From: an uncultured Collinsella sp.
Lineage (GTDB): Bacteria > Actinomycetota > Coriobacteriia > Coriobacteriales > Coriobacteriaceae
NCBI GenBank assembly: GCA_958447915.1
Contig: CAUDCB010000063.1
Span: forward strand, 1 to 10,215
Direction: 5' to 3'
Length of the DNA stretch: 10,215 nucleotides
In this document: piece by piece, positions 1 through 6,506 of the stretch
Layout of the letters: every line of letters starts with the position of its first letter
Position numbering within the stretch: position 1 is the stretch's first letter
The notes under the pieces: generated by a model
Database searches by the model: none
What the model was told of the DNA's origin: nothing
Seen by the model: the letters and a program-made list of their open reading frames with translations, nothing else
Translations under genes and position numbers: made by a program

Positions 1-1188
1 CTTCTCAGCTTCTTCGTGAGCCTTCGCCTTCTGGGCGGCCTTCTCCTCGGCTTCGGGATCGACGACGACCAGATTGGACGCGTCATGCTCAACCAACTTG
101 AGCGCATGCTCGGGGCACACCTTGACGCAGGCACCGCAGCCCAAGCAATACGTGGACTCCAACGCAAAGCGGCCGCTTCCCACCAAATCGCAGGCGAACG
201 TGGGGCATACATTGACGCACTCGCCGCACGACGTGCACTTGTCAAAATCGCACTCCGGCGTGCTCACCTGCATGTTCTGGGCAAGCTCGGGGTGGTTTTG
301 CAGCGTCGAGAGCACCAGCTGCCGCCCGTGCGTGAGCGAACGGCGACGCTTGGTCGTCGTGGTACCGCACATGGTGTTGAGCGTGCGCTCCAGCTGGGTA
401 ATCTGATGGCGATGGGCCTTGAGCTTTTGCGTCACCGAGGCCAGCGCCGCCGTCGCCGGATTGAGCTTGGTCACCGTCAGGCCCGTGGTGCGGGCGATCT
501 TTTCCATGTACTCCTTGCGCTCGTACTCGCGGCGCTTATGGCACTTGAGGCTCTTGGGGTCGACCTCCAGGCCCATACCCGTGCCAGACCACTCCTCGGC
601 CTTCGCAATCGCCTCGCCCAGAATGTCCTCACCGCCGATGTTGCGGCATTTATCGCACACGCCCAACGGCAGGTACACGCTCACGTTGGGATAGTCCGCC
701 AGTACCGAGAACCAGGTCTCGGCCGTAATATCCCCCACGCAGGCAACGACGACTTCGTTTTCGCGCGGCATGCGCTTGAGGGCGCGCGTGCAGGTGACGT
801 AGGCGGTCTCGTGGCTCGTAGCAGCAGAGACGATGTCGTCATACAGGTTTTTGGGCGCCAAGCGCGGCGAGATGATCGCCTCGGTCGGACAGGCAGCGGC
901 GCACAGGCCGCACTTGCGACAGGAGTCGAGGATCTCGATGGCGTCTTCCTCGACCTCGATAGCGTTGACCGGGCACACGTCCATGCACGCGGTGCAGCCG
1001 CTCTTTTCGTTTTTGCAGGTCAGGCACGGAATGGTGTTGCCGCGCGGACGCTCCTTATAGTCGGCAGGATTCCACTGCGGCGCCGACGGATCGAGCGCAT
1101 CGGTCACGCCGCCAAGCGGGTTTTTAAGAAAGTCGAAACCCTTGCTGATCTCGATAATGTCATCAAACAGATCGTGTTCCTGCGCCAT
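1..1188 (-). CDS. Polyferredoxin-like 4Fe-4S protein (partial, 3' end missing)
   Basis: The frame opens with ATG at 1188-1186, preceded by a strong GGGAGGGG ribosome site, and runs without a stop through the left edge (396 residues visible). It carries two ferredoxin pairs. The N-terminal pair is C55-x2-C58-x6-C65-x2-C68-x3-C72P and C90-x2-C93-x2-C96-x3-C100P. The C-terminal pair is C318/C321/C324/C328P and C348/C351/C354/C358P. Between them lies a cysteine-containing region (C133, C150, then LPLGVCDKC around 173-181, C216) and a basic stretch with TKRRR near 279-283. After the last cluster the visible tail turns into an Ala/Glu/Lys-rich helix. No signal peptide or membrane segment is seen, so it should be cytoplasmic. 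By family logic it is an electron-transfer protein or redox subunit, but I do not recognise the partner. The 150-bp gap to the GldA-like gene upstream leaves co-transcription open. High confidence that it is a real gene, low on the precise role. Confidence 0.9.
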   Translation of the reverse strand, partial: MAQEHDLFDDIIEISKGFDFLKNPLGGVTDALDPSAPQWNPADYKERPRGNTIPCLTCKNEKSGCTACMDVCPVNAIEVEEDAIEILDSCRKCGLCAAACPTEAIISPRLAPKNLYDDIVSAATSHETAYVTCTRALKRMPRENEVVVACVGDITAETWFSVLADYPNVSVYLPLGVCDKCRNIGGEDILGEAIAKAEEWSGTGMGLEVDPKSLKCHKRREYERKEYMEKIARTTGLTVTKLNPATAALASVTQKLKAHRHQITQLERTLNTMCGTTTTKRRRSLTHGRQLVLSTLQNHPELAQNMQVSTPECDFDKCTSCGECVNVCPTFACDLVGSGRFALESTYCLGCGACVKVCPEHALKLVEHDASNLVVVDPEAEEKAAQKAKAHEEAEK

Positions 1189-1228
1189 GCGCGGCCCCTC
1201 CCTGAGCAGTGCAAACAAGCAAGAGATA

Positions 1229-1259
1229 ATGATACGCTATCGGCCCACGCCTCGAGCAA
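1229..1259 (-). promoter_or_regulatory. Possible promoter of the polyferredoxin gene
   Basis: On the minus strand a TATCAT hexamer (1234-1229) lies about 40 bp before the ATG. TTGCTC (1259-1254) stands upstream with a long 19-bp spacer. The -10 matches the sigma-70 consensus in five of six bases; the -35 is poor. No terminator-like hairpin with a T-run was found in the 151-bp gap, so read-through from the upstream gldA-like gene is also possible. Confidence 0.3.
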
Positions 1260-1339
1260 ATTACACGCGGAGCATCTTTGCGGCAAATAGCCCATGGCCT
1301 ATCGCCACCTCGATTGCACAAGGTCAATCAAGCGCCAAA

Positions 1340-2407
1340 CTATGCCTCGCACATGAGCTGCACGAGCTTTTGTTTGGTCACCTTGACCTGCTCGTTGGCC
1401 ATATTACGCTCGTTTCTAAAGACCGCATTTGCAACACCCTGCAGGTCGGCATCGGAAATCTCGTCAAGACCCAGCTCCGCGAGCGTCGTCGGCAGACCAA
1501 CGCGCTGGCAAAACTCGAGCACCTGATCAAGCTCGGGCGCGCGCTCCAGGCGCAGCTGCACCACTAGGCCAAATGCCACGGCTTCACCATGCATGGCCTT
1601 GCACTCGGGCAAAATCGTCAGGCCGTTGGCGATGGCATGCGCCAGCGCCAAACCACCGCTCTCAAAGCCGACGCCCGAGAGCAGAATATTGCACTCGATC
1701 AGGCGCTCAACTGCCGGCGATATACGTCCCTTTTTGAGATCGCGCTTGGCAGCGACGCCGCACTCCATGAGTGTGTCATAGCAGGCGCGGGCCGCAACCA
1801 GAGCCAAGTGTCCCGGCGCGCCACCGTGCTCGTTGGCGCGCCGCGCCGCGGCGCACGAACGCGCCTCGAAATACGTTGCCAGCGCGTCGCCCATACCAGC
1901 AACCGTCATACGCAGCGGGGCCGCCGCGACCACGTTGGTATCGACCACGACCAGGTCTGGATTCTTCTCGAGCATCAGATAGCGGTCGAACGACCCATCC
2001 TCGTGATACAGCACCGAAATCGCACTGCACGGACCGTCCATCGAAGCCGCCGTGGGGCATACACACAACGGCAGCTCGGCATAAAACGCTACTGCCTTGG
2101 CGATATCGAGCATTTTGCCGCCGCCAATACCCACCACCATGTCGCAATACTCAGCCTGGGCTTCCTTAGCCATTTCGACAACGGCCTCTTCCGTACACGG
2201 ACCGTCATAAATCTTAAAGAACGGCTCACTTAGATCTTCATCCAGAAATCCATCGACGATCTGCCTGCACAGTCGATCCTCGGTACCCTGGTCAAACAAG
2301 ACATAGGCAGCGCAGCCCAACCATGACAGATACCTGCCCTGACGCGAAAGTTCGCCCGGCCCCTGAACATACCGACCGGGACCGCCATAAACCATGGGAA
2401 GCGCCAT
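1340..2407 (-). CDS. Glycerol dehydrogenase-like protein (diverged GldA paralogue)
   Basis: A 355-residue member of the group III metal-dependent polyol dehydrogenases (GldA-like; NAD-linked oxidation of glycerol or reduction of hydroxyketones). The nucleotide-binding GIGGGKMLDIAK motif is at 94-104. Probable zinc ligands are kept at D174 (GMGDALATYFEA), H257 (ALAHAIANGL) and H273 (AMHGEAVAFG). Relative to the neighbouring canonical GldA (2521-3621) it has SMD for STD at 122-124, one residue fewer between the two metal-binding histidines, HGEA instead of HGEK, and a shorter C-terminus. The Met at 2407 is preferred because the N-terminus then aligns with the neighbour and AAGGGCGG lies upstream; Met5 (2395) is an alternative. 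A perfect inverted repeat sits just upstream and a terminator separates it from gldA, so it is probably expressed separately. The altered active-site surroundings suggest a different polyol or hydroxyketone substrate, which is inference. Confidence 0.88.
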   Translation of the reverse strand: MALPMVYGGPGRYVQGPGELSRQGRYLSWLGCAAYVLFDQGTEDRLCRQIVDGFLDEDLSEPFFKIYDGPCTEEAVVEMAKEAQAEYCDMVVGIGGGKMLDIAKAVAFYAELPLCVCPTAASMDGPCSAISVLYHEDGSFDRYLMLEKNPDLVVVDTNVVAAAPLRMTVAGMGDALATYFEARSCAAARRANEHGGAPGHLALVAARACYDTLMECGVAAKRDLKKGRISPAVERLIECNILLSGVGFESGGLALAHAIANGLTILPECKAMHGEAVAFGLVVQLRLERAPELDQVLEFCQRVGLPTTLAELGLDEISDADLQGVANAVFRNERNMANEQVKVTKQKLVQLMCEA

Positions 2408-2437
2408 ACGAAAATCCGCCCTTTCATCAATAACAAT

Positions 2438-2468
2438 TGGTGCAAAGCAACCCGACCCCTTTGCACCA
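2438..2468. promoter_or_regulatory. Perfect inverted repeat upstream of the GldA-like gene (possible operator)
   Basis: Ten-bp arms TGGTGCAAAG (2438-2447) and CTTTGCACCA (2459-2468) are separated by 11 bp and lie 31-61 bp upstream of the start codon at 2407. No T-run follows on either strand, so it is not a typical intrinsic terminator. Position and symmetry fit a binding site for a dimeric regulator, or an RNA hairpin in the leader. No known operator consensus is recognised. Confidence 0.5.
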
Positions 2469-2472
2469 TAGC

Positions 2473-2508
2473 AAAAAGGGGCAAAGCCATCTGCTGGCTT
2501 TGCCCCTT
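2473..2508 (-). terminator. Intrinsic terminator of gldA
   Basis: The arms GGGGCAAAGCC (2478-2488) and GGCTTTGCCCC (2496-2506) are perfectly complementary around a 7-nt loop, extended by two A-T pairs. On the minus strand the stem is followed by a run of five T. It lies 13 bp beyond the gldA stop codon, the expected place for a Rho-independent terminator. Confidence 0.88.
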
Positions 2509-2520
2509 CCTTAGCTTGAT

Positions 2521-3621
2521 TTACTCATCCATGAGATAGTAGTGGCCCAGCGCGTCGGCACCCAGGATGGCGTTTGCGACCATCTCGGGCGTCACCTCAA
2601 ACGGCATGTTGCACATGGTGTCATCGGGCGCGCAGGCGGCCTCGGCAACAATCATGGCCTGCTCGCGCGTAAGCTCGGCAACGCCAAGCTCCTTCATCGT
2701 GACCGGCAGGCCCAGCTCAATGCAGAAGCTCAAGACTTCCTCGAGCTTCTCGGTCGGGGCATCTTCGAGTACCAGCTGGACGATGGTGCCGAAGGCGACC
2801 TTCTCGCCGTGATACATGCCATGGCACTCGGGCAGCATCGTCAAACCGTTGTGGATGGCATGAGCAGCAGCAAGGCCTGAGCTCTCAAAGCCAATGCCGG
2901 AAAGCAGCGTGTTGGCCTCAATGATGTGCTCGACGGCAGGCGTGAGCGCACCCTTCTCCAGCGCAACCTTGGCCTTAACGCCATCGGCCATGAGCGTCTC
3001 ATAGCAGAGCTTGGCGAGCGCCAGACCAGCCATACCGCCCTTGCCGCCAGCGCAGGTGCCGCCGTCGGCATCGTGCGTCGCCTGGGCCTCAAAGTAGGTT
3101 GCGAGCGCATCGCCCATACCGGAAACCGTCAGGCGCACCGGGCTCGCCGCGATTACCGTCGTATCCATCAGGACAATGTTGGGGTTTGCCTTAAGGAAGA
3201 GATATTTATCGAACTGGCCGTCGTCGGTGTAGAGCACCGAAAGCGCCGAGCACGGTGCATCGGTCGAAGCGATGGTGGGGCAAATGATAACCGGGGACTC
3301 CAGGTAGTAGGCAACGGCCTTCGCGGTATCGAGGATCTTGCCGCCACCGACGCCAACGATGATGTCGCAACCGTTGTCGCGAGCAAGCGCAACCAGGCGA
3401 TCGACCTCGCCCTTGGAGCACTCGCCGTTAAAGTCCTCAAATAGCAGCTCGGCCTGAGCCTCGGCAAAACCGCCCTCGATCTTGGCACCGACGCGCTTCT
3501 TGCCCGAAGGCGTCACGATGACGAGGGCCTTAGCGCCGAGCGGCTCGACATAGGAGCCGAGCTTGGCGAGCTCGTCCGGACCCTGGATGTACTTGCTGGG
3601 GCTATTGAAAATTGCAGCCAT
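2521..3621 (-). CDS. gldA: Glycerol dehydrogenase
   Basis: A 366-residue cytoplasmic zinc-dependent glycerol dehydrogenase of the iron-containing alcohol dehydrogenase superfamily (glycerol + NAD+ to dihydroxyacetone + NADH, reversible). The length is that of the family. Visible motifs: GVGGGKILDTAK for NAD(H) binding at 90-101; PTIASTDAPCSALSVLYT at 115-132, with the D121 that contacts substrate in characterised GldA proteins; and zinc ligands D171, H254 and H271, which fall on the same numbering as in E. coli GldA. The start ATG at 3621 is preceded by a modest GAGAGTGGG site. It follows the alcohol dehydrogenase terminator by about 30 bp and has its own terminator, so it is either monocistronic or reached by partial read-through; no clear promoter is seen in the short A/T-rich gap. 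Together with the adjacent alcohol dehydrogenase it fits fermentative glycerol or dihydroxyacetone redox cycling. Confidence 0.95.
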   Translation of the reverse strand: MAAIFNSPSKYIQGPDELAKLGSYVEPLGAKALVIVTPSGKKRVGAKIEGGFAEAQAELLFEDFNGECSKGEVDRLVALARDNGCDIIVGVGGGKILDTAKAVAYYLESPVIICPTIASTDAPCSALSVLYTDDGQFDKYLFLKANPNIVLMDTTVIAASPVRLTVSGMGDALATYFEAQATHDADGGTCAGGKGGMAGLALAKLCYETLMADGVKAKVALEKGALTPAVEHIIEANTLLSGIGFESSGLAAAHAIHNGLTMLPECHGMYHGEKVAFGTIVQLVLEDAPTEKLEEVLSFCIELGLPVTMKELGVAELTREQAMIVAEAACAPDDTMCNMPFEVTPEMVANAILGADALGHYYLMDE

Positions 3622-3653
3622 TTTTATCCCACTCTCTAATAATTAAAAAGAAA

Positions 3654-3683
3654 GGGGCTCCGTACGGATACGTGCGGAGCCCC
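3654..3683 (-). terminator. Intrinsic terminator of the alcohol dehydrogenase gene
   Basis: The arms GGGGCTCCG (3654-3662) and CGGAGCCCC (3675-3683) form a perfect 9-bp stem with a 12-nt loop. On the minus strand it is followed by TTTCTTTTTAATT. It lies 22 bp past the stop codon of the gene at 3706-4929 and directly before gldA. Confidence 0.88.
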
Positions 3684-3705
3684 TCGTTACGATAACAAGA
3701 GTCGA

Positions 3706-4929
3706 TTAGAAATCGATGTCGGTGTCGTAGTAGCAGGCCTTGAGGATCTTCTCGAAGTCGGCAGCCTTGGTCTCACGCGGGTTCTCGGGCGTGCAGGCAT
3801 CGGTCTCGGCGTTCGCGGCGATCTCGGGCAGCTTGGCGAGGAACTCCTCCTCGGAAACCATCTGCGGGTTCTCGGCGTCGACCTTCACGCCACCATTCGC
3901 GTAATCCTTGATGGACTGCGGAATGTTGAGCTGGTCGTTGAGGTCGCGAATCTTCTGGACGAGCGCAGCGATGAGCTCCTCGTTGGTCTCACCGGGAAGG
4001 TGCAGGACCTCCTTGGCGACGTAGGCGTAACGCTCGGCGGCACGCGGGTCCTTGGAGTTCCACTGGATGACCTTGCCCAGGTACATGGCGTTAGCAGCAC
4101 CGTGGATGATGTGGCCGTTCTCAAAGGCTGCACCGGTCTTGTGAGCCATGGAGTGCACGATGCCGAGCAGGCCCGAGGAGAAGGCGATGCCGGCGATGCA
4201 CTGGGCCTCGTGCATGTGCTGACGGGCCTCCTTGTCGCCCTCATAGGACTTCGGGAGCCACTCGACGATCTCGCGGATGCCGTGCAGAGCGTTGGCGTCG
4301 GTGAACATAGAGGCGAAGGTGGAAACGTAGGCCTCCATGCAGTGGGTCAGAGCGTCCATGCCGGTATGAGCGCACAGCTTGGCGGGCATGGTGTAGGTAA
4401 GCTCGGGGTCGACGATGGCGACATCAGGGGTGATGTTGAAGTCGGCCAGCGGGTACTTGATGCCCTTGGCGTAGTCGGTGATGACGGAGAAGGCAGTGAC
4501 CTCGGTAGCGGTACCGGAGGTAGAGGAGATGGCGCAGAAGTGAGCCTTCTGACGCAGCTCGGGGAAGCTGAACGGCTGGATGATGTTATCGAAGGACTCC
4601 TCGGGATACTCGTAGAAGACCCACATGGCCTTAGCGGCATCGATGGGCGAGCCGCCGCCGATGGCGATAATCCAGTCGGGCTCGAACTCGCGCATGGCCT
4701 CGGCGCCCTTCATGACCGTCTCGATGGACGGGTCGGACTCGACGCCCTCGAACAGCTTGACCTCGAAACCGCCTTCCTTAAGGTCGGCCTCGACGTCCTG
4801 CAAGAACCCGCCGCGGCGCATAGAGCTGCCGCCAGAAACGATGATGGCCTTCTTGCCCTTGAGGTTCTTCACCTCGTGGCGAGCGCCCTCACCAAAGTAC
4901 AGATCGCGAGGATTGGTAAAACGTCCCAT
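3706..4929 (-). CDS. Iron-containing alcohol dehydrogenase, AdhE C-domain type
   Basis: A 407-residue stand-alone enzyme that resembles the alcohol dehydrogenase half of AdhE: it reduces aldehydes to alcohols (or the reverse) with NAD(P)H. Visible features are the dinucleotide-binding GGGSPIDAAK at 91-100, SSTSGTATEVTAFSVITD at 135-152, and the metal ligands D192, H196, H259 and H273, whose spacing (4, 63 and 14 residues) equals that of the iron site in FucO. H263 matches the active-site histidine of that family. The start at 4929 is chosen because GGAGG lies six bases upstream and the protein then begins MGRFTNPRDLYFGEG, as in relatives; a longer frame from 4980 would add 17 basic residues across the promoter region. 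The codons are heavily biased to C/G-ending optimal forms, which suggests strong expression. It has its own terminator. The natural substrate (ethanol, propanediol, lactaldehyde, butanol) cannot be told from sequence. Confidence 0.93.
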   Translation of the reverse strand: MGRFTNPRDLYFGEGARHEVKNLKGKKAIIVSGGSSMRRGGFLQDVEADLKEGGFEVKLFEGVESDPSIETVMKGAEAMREFEPDWIIAIGGGSPIDAAKAMWVFYEYPEESFDNIIQPFSFPELRQKAHFCAISSTSGTATEVTAFSVITDYAKGIKYPLADFNITPDVAIVDPELTYTMPAKLCAHTGMDALTHCMEAYVSTFASMFTDANALHGIREIVEWLPKSYEGDKEARQHMHEAQCIAGIAFSSGLLGIVHSMAHKTGAAFENGHIIHGAANAMYLGKVIQWNSKDPRAAERYAYVAKEVLHLPGETNEELIAALVQKIRDLNDQLNIPQSIKDYANGGVKVDAENPQMVSEEEFLAKLPEIAANAETDACTPENPRETKAADFEKILKACYYDTDIDF

Positions 4930-4965
4930 ACTGTGCCTCCTAAACAAGCCCCTCTTAGACTTGCG

Positions 4966-4996
4966 TATATAACGGAGCACCCGATTGGCTCCGTTA
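4966..4996 (-). promoter_or_regulatory. Inverted repeat overlapping the putative -10 of the alcohol dehydrogenase gene
   Basis: Nine-bp perfect arms TAACGGAGC (4970-4978) and GCTCCGTTA (4988-4996) flank a 9-bp spacer. On the minus strand a TTATAT -10-like hexamer (4972-4967) overlaps the proximal arm, and the distal arm covers where the -35 would be. No good -35 match is present. The layout fits an operator placed on the promoter, about 40-65 bp before the start codon. The regulator is unknown; a Rex-type TTGTGAA site is not seen. Confidence 0.45.
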
Positions 4997-5110
4997 GGAC
5001 CGTTTTGCGCGTTGCCGGCGATGACAATGCGCGATGTCTAAACGTCTCAACGCTCAGACAAACACTATTCTACCGTTCTGGTTGGTCAGTTATTCACCTA
5101 AAGCCGACAA

Positions 5111-5185
5111 TGATGAAACGTTTTTTCTATCCCTGAAGACCCTTGTGGGGCATTCATACTCCCAAGCTGGGCAAACGTTTTATCA
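5111..5185. promoter_or_regulatory. Paired LacI-family-like operator candidates (AAACGTTT cores)
   Basis: TGATGAAACGTTT (5111-5123) and AAACGTTTTATCA (5173-5185) are reverse complements at 12 of 13 positions, with centres 57 bp apart. Each contains the palindrome AAACGTTT with a central CG, typical of LacI/PurR/CcpA-family operators. A third, weaker core AAACGTCT lies at 5040-5047. They stand upstream of both divergent genes, so either could be the target. Assignment to the LacI family is inference from the core motif only. Confidence 0.4.
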
Positions 5186-5429
5186 AGGTTGACCACATAT
5201 CCCGGGCAGGACTGTGCCCCTCCAAAATGCGCCCCGTTCGCCGCCAAAAATCGACCGTTTGCGGCACCGTGATACCACTCGGTCGTCCAAGGTGCCGACA
5301 TTTGTGCGACATCCGTCTTCGTGGTGCAAAGGTGCATGTCCAAGTGCGGCACCCCCGGTGTGCCACATGCGGGTAAACTAGAACCTTATATAGAGATATT
5401 TGAACCCTAACCGCAGCAAAGGAGGCCCC

Positions 5430-6506
5430 ATGGCATTCGACCCCATACAAGAGGATTGCCATCGCCTCGTTCTTGAGGCCTTGCGCCGCGACAATATTCC
5501 ACTCACCGACGGCCCCGCCGTAGAGCGTCTGATGGAACAATTCACCCGTAATCCCGCGCCGCTCATCGTGCACGACCGCGACCGCGCCGGGCACCTCATT
5601 GCCAAGGTTGTCGAGGCTGTCGACTACCGCATTCCCTTTATCCCTGACGATACCCAGGCAGAGCAAGAAGAGACCGCAGCCGAGAACATGCTCCGCGAGG
5701 CAGCCGCGCTCGATCCGGCCAACTGGGATGCCCAGCGCATGCTGTGCGCGCTCACCGCCGAATCTAACGAGGAATACGTGCAATATCTGGTGTCCAAGTG
5801 CGACGAGGTGGAGCACGATCTGGCGCTCAAGATTGCCTCGGCGCAGGACCCCTACGAGCGCGAGGCCGCAGGCGACCTGACCCGCCGTCCCTACCTGCGC
5901 TGGCTTGCCGCCTTGGCATCGCGCGCGCTCATTAGCGGCCGCTACCGCATGTCGCTGGATGCCGCGAATCGCAGCCTAGACTTTGTGCCCAACGACCCCG
6001 CCGGCGTCCGCCATACTGCGATGCTTGCCATGGCAAAGCTCGAATACCCTGCCGAGGAGCTCAAGCGTTTTCGTTCTGCCCACTCCGTGCCCTATCTTGC
6101 CAACACGCCGCTGCGCCGCCGTCCCAAGGACGCAGAGCGCGACCTGGACCCGTGGACGCTCATCGCGCTGATGAGCGCCGCCTGGCGCGAGCTGGATTAC
6201 GAGGGCGCCGAACACTACCTGCGCATCCTGGTACGCTCATGCCCGCATGCAGCCGAAGCACTCTACTTCCAAACCGAGTTTCCCGATGGCGTCTATGCCC
6301 GCGTCAACGTGGGCGTGGGCTCCACCGATGAGCTCGTCCTTGCCCTGTCCGAGGCGACGCCGGTGCTGCAGGAGGGCCTAGGCGCGCCCGACAACGCCAG
6401 CTTTGCCGCCTGGGTCGCCACCAACGACATCGTGCGCTCCCAGATCGACGAACGAATCCTGCACGCAGCCGAGCAGGGATTGCCGTTTAAGGGAGGAGAC
6501 CTCTAA
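5430..6506 (+). CDS. Helical-repeat (TPR-like) protein, copy 1
   Basis: A 358-residue soluble protein, predicted almost entirely helical, with no signal peptide or membrane span. ATG at 5430 is chosen because AAAGGAGG ends four bases upstream; an in-frame TTG at 5400 would read through that site. TPR-like helix pairs are visible, for example LREAAALDPANWDAQRML (88-105), YRMSLDAANRSLDFVPNDPAG (172-192, with the acidic/aromatic turn typical of TPR units) and EGAEHYLRILVRSCPHAAEA (258-277). No catalytic motif is seen. Residues 86-128, 152-205 and 240-279 align by eye with 89-127, 166-223 and 245-284 of the protein encoded immediately downstream, so the pair arose by duplication. The stop codon overlaps the next start (TAATG), implying translational coupling. 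Function unknown; a scaffold or protein-protein interaction role is the usual inference for such folds. Confidence 0.88.
   Translation: MAFDPIQEDCHRLVLEALRRDNIPLTDGPAVERLMEQFTRNPAPLIVHDRDRAGHLIAKVVEAVDYRIPFIPDDTQAEQEETAAENMLREAAALDPANWDAQRMLCALTAESNEEYVQYLVSKCDEVEHDLALKIASAQDPYEREAAGDLTRRPYLRWLAALASRALISGRYRMSLDAANRSLDFVPNDPAGVRHTAMLAMAKLEYPAEELKRFRSAHSVPYLANTPLRRRPKDAERDLDPWTLIALMSAAWRELDYEGAEHYLRILVRSCPHAAEALYFQTEFPDGVYARVNVGVGSTDELVLALSEATPVLQEGLGAPDNASFAAWVATNDIVRSQIDERILHAAEQGLPFKGGDL

Larger units (their letters stand above)
4930..5429. other. 500-bp divergent intergenic region
   Basis: The region lies between the minus-strand alcohol dehydrogenase and the plus-strand helical-repeat operon. 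I see no credible gene: the short frames lack ribosome sites and family resemblance. It holds the 4970-4996 inverted repeat, a 5111-5185 pair of AAACGTTT sites, and a GC-rich part (about 5200-5375) with short complementary pieces such as GGGCA/TGCCC around 5205-5220. The last 55 bp before 5430 are A/T-rich, with -10-like TTATAT (5386-5391) and TAAACT (5374-5379) but no convincing -35. The segment is long enough for a small RNA or a structured leader, but nothing known is recognised. Confidence 0.6.

Noticed and set aside
16..1290. 424-residue plus-strand open frame
   Set aside because: It is antisense to the polyferredoxin gene, whose CxxCxxCxxxCP motifs and ribosome site are unmistakable. 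The plus-strand product is Arg/Ala/His-rich low-information sequence caused by codon bias.
1261..1310. Hairpin with ATAG/CTAT pieces downstream of the diverged GldA gene
   Set aside because: Interrupted stem and no T-run on the minus strand, so it is not supported as a terminator.
4930..4980. Longer N-terminus for the alcohol dehydrogenase, starting at 4980
   Set aside because: It would translate through the GGAGG ribosome site and the -10/palindrome region, and it adds a basic leader absent from relatives.
4000..5136. 378-residue plus-strand open frame
   Set aside because: Antisense to the alcohol dehydrogenase; Gly/Val/Asp-rich with no family resemblance.
5154..5816. 220-residue minus-strand open frame spanning the intergenic region and the start of the first helical-repeat gene
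   Set aside because: No ribosome site, overlaps a well-supported gene and has the composition of antisense sequence.
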